Assembly (NCBI GenBank): GCA_049680365.1
Contig: JBAUHQ010000191.1
Location: 1-64,000, forward strand
From: K23-9 sp049680365
Lineage (GTDB): Bacteria; Planctomycetota; Planctomycetia; Pirellulales; Pirellulaceae
Direction of reading: 5' to 3'
DNA length: 64,000 nucleotides
In this document: positions 62,649 through 64,000 of the stretch, in pieces
Numbering within the stretch: position 1 is the first letter of the stretch
Layout: each line of letters starts with the position of its first letter
The notes under the pieces: generated by a model
Seen by the model: only the letters and a program-made list of their open reading frames with translations
What the model was told of the DNA's origin: nothing
Database searches by the model: none
Position numbers and translations under genes: made by a program

Positions 62649-63536
62649 TTACGCTCGCGCCACCGACAGAATCCGTTTATGACCTGCTAGATCCTTGATG
62701 AAACGCAGATCTTCTAGCTCCGAAATCTGTCCCACTAATTCGGCACACGCATCTGCGATCATGGGGCTCAGTTCAATGATCAGCCGGCCGCCTGGATTAA
62801 GTCGATCGTAAGATTCACCCAGCAGCCGCTTAATCAGTTCTGTGCCGTCGGGGCCGGATACCAATGCTTCGCGTGGTTCGTAATCGCGGACGCTTGGAAG
62901 CAACTCTTCATATTCGGATTCGCTGACGTACGGCGGGTTACTGCAAATCAGATCGAACTTGGCTGGCTCAGTGACTTCAGCCAACAGATCACTTTCGACG
63001 AATTTAATTCGCGAATCGACTTTGTGTTTTTCCGCGTTCCAGATCGCAATCTTGAGTGCTTTGGAACTTTTGTCGATCGCGGTGAATTGGGCTTTGGGCA
63101 AACTGACCGCAAGCGAAACGGCGATCGCACCGCTTCCGGTACCGACATCCGCGATTTGTAACGCTGCGTTCGTTTTGTTCATCGCTTTGGCGCAGTCAAG
63201 TGCTTCGACGACTAAGTGTTCGGTTTCGGGTCGCGGGATCAAGACATTGTGATCGACACGGAACTTCAATGAATAGAATTCCTTGTAGCCAACCAATTGT
63301 GCGACCGGCATGCCTTCGCCACGGCGACGAACCATTTCACGGAAGGCAACCTTTTGTTCTTCGGTCGGGATTTCGGAAAAAGCCGTGTACAGTTCGATGC
63401 GAGCACACTGGCGGGCGTGAGCCAGCAGGACTTCGGCATCTAGCCGGGCGGAAGGGCTGCCGCGTTTTTTGAAGAAGTCGGTCGTCCATTCCAGCAACCG
63501 CAGGACGGTCCACTCTTCTTCTTTTGTGTCGGACAT
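62649..63536 (-). CDS. prmC: Peptide-chain-release-factor glutamine methyltransferase
   Basis: Methylates the GGQ glutamine of release factors. The 295-residue protein has an N-terminal helical domain (LLEWTTDFFKKRGSPSARLDAEVLLAHA), the SAM loop VGTGSGAIAVSLA, and the NPPYVSESEYEEL motif that binds the glutamine. It follows prfA by 107 bases on the same strand, the classical pair. A REP-like repeat lies in the gap. Confidence 0.96.
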   Translation of the reverse strand: MSDTKEEEWTVLRLLEWTTDFFKKRGSPSARLDAEVLLAHARQCARIELYTAFSEIPTEEQKVAFREMVRRRGEGMPVAQLVGYKEFYSLKFRVDHNVLIPRPETEHLVVEALDCAKAMNKTNAALQIADVGTGSGAIAVSLAVSLPKAQFTAIDKSSKALKIAIWNAEKHKVDSRIKFVESDLLAEVTEPAKFDLICSNPPYVSESEYEELLPSVRDYEPREALVSGPDGTELIKRLLGESYDRLNPGGRLIIELSPMIADACAELVGQISELEDLRFIKDLAGHKRILSVARA

Positions 63537-63581
63537 ATGTTTTTACTGGGAGAAGATAAGTTGGTACTGTCGCGTCAATCC

Positions 63582-63639
63582 GTGGCGCAGGCTTCCAGGC
63601 TGCGATGATGTGTAACCGTAGGCTAGAAGCCTACGCCAC
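63582..63639. repeat. REP-like inverted repeat between prfA and prmC
   Basis: The arm at 63582-63604 (GTGGCGCAGGCTTCCAGG...) and the inverted copy at 63617-63639 match at about 19 of 23 positions. This is the GTGGCGTAGGCTTCTAG pattern seen in planctomycete intergenic repeats. Confidence 0.65.
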
Positions 63640-63643
63640 TTTT

Positions 63644-64000
63644 CTAGTCGACCATGTCGCCGCGCAGTTGATCGCGATCATATTCAATCAATGCGTCGGT
63701 AACGGCTTGCATGTCGCCGGCGATGATTTGATCCAGCTTGTACAGTGTCAAGTTGATGCGGTGATCGGTCAGCCGGTTTTGTGGGAAGTTGTAGGTCCGG
63801 ATGCGTTGGCTACGGTCACCCGAGCCGATTAGGCCTTTGCGTTCGGCCGCCTGCTTGGCTTGTTCTTCTTCGCGTTTCTTTTCGTAGATGCGGGCCTTCA
63901 GGACACGCAGTGCTTTGGCCAAGTTTTTGTGCTGGCTTTTTTCGTCTTGGCACTGCACAACGATGCCGGTTTCGTGGTGTGTCAGTCGGCAGGCGGAGTC
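63644..64000 (-). CDS. prfA: Peptide chain release factor 1 (C-terminal part; N-terminal part outside window)
   Basis: The minus-strand frame is open to the window edge. Visible residues DSACRLTHHETGIVVQCQDEKSQHKN follow the GGQ loop position, which is just off the edge. The rest (LAKALRVLKARIYEKKRE, SGDRSQRIRTYNFPQNRLTDHRINLTLY, then DQIIAGDM) is the class I release factor C-terminal domain. RF1 ends translation at UAA and UAG. It pairs with prmC downstream. Confidence 0.95.
   Translation of the reverse strand, partial: DSACRLTHHETGIVVQCQDEKSQHKNLAKALRVLKARIYEKKREEEQAKQAAERKGLIGSGDRSQRIRTYNFPQNRLTDHRINLTLYKLDQIIAGDMQAVTDALIEYDRDQLRGDMVD

Overview
The window looks like chromosome of a planctomycete close to Rhodopirellula and other Pirellulaceae. 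The signs are a planctomycete-type cytochrome c fused to DUF2231, a DUF1559 protein with an N-terminal zinc ribbon, a LEPR-motif secreted protein with a DUF4347 domain, a secreted sulfatase, two formylglycine-enzyme-like secreted proteins, a polysaccharide lyase, and small interspersed palindromic repeats. Base composition is moderately GC-rich and the genes are mostly housekeeping. I see no rRNA, tRNA, CRISPR array, prophage or intact insertion sequence. One broken REP-associated transposase is present.

Layout: 1-3.5 kb holds a partial epimerase, a DapA-family protein, queC and a YhaM-like nuclease. 3.8-10.5 kb holds a sigma-like protein, the cytochrome/DUF2231 protein, polyphosphate kinase and a large secreted protein. 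10.5-14.3 kb is a minus-strand set (nrnA, ribF, nnrD, larB), followed by argG, a DUF1559 protein, dtd, a membrane hydrolase and cvpA. A gene-poor, partly AT-rich stretch with two identical 14-bp palindromes lies at 19.2-20.0 kb. 20-24.7 kb carries a phosphatase, a Ser/Thr kinase next to accA, a glycosyltransferase and a Uma2 protein. 24.8-29.4 kb is a flagellar block (flhA, flhF, fliA) without flhG. 29.6-37.2 kb has a DUF2726 protein, a sulfatase, the LEPR/DUF4347 protein, and serC-serA. 37.5-45.2 kb has putA, a NYN protein, a flippase, truA and asd. 45.2-53.4 kb is accessory: two SUMF1-like proteins, small membrane proteins, a transposase pseudogene, an alpha/beta hydrolase and an HtrA-like protease. 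53.7-64 kb holds a glucuronate-isomerase-like enzyme with a long acidic tail, leuA with a leader region, a glycosyltransferase, an Arg/Gly-rich protein, a HAD phosphatase, a pectate-lyase-like enzyme, and prfA-prmC.

The most striking signal is upstream of leuA. A consensus-like promoter (TTGACG, 18 bp, TATGAT) is followed after 6 bp by a 20-codon reading frame with 8 leucine codons, and then by a hairpin with a T tract ahead of leuA. A segment over the leader stop codon could pair with the 5' arm of that hairpin. This is the layout of ribosome-mediated leucine attenuation with a leaderless leader peptide; I do not know of a description in Planctomycetes. Other points are a set of dispersed short repeats (a CCCTGCCCTGCCC motif at about eight sites and a TCGGAG-N6-GGCTAC motif in three convergent gene junctions), the acidic tail on the isomerase-like enzyme, and the kinase-accA pairing.
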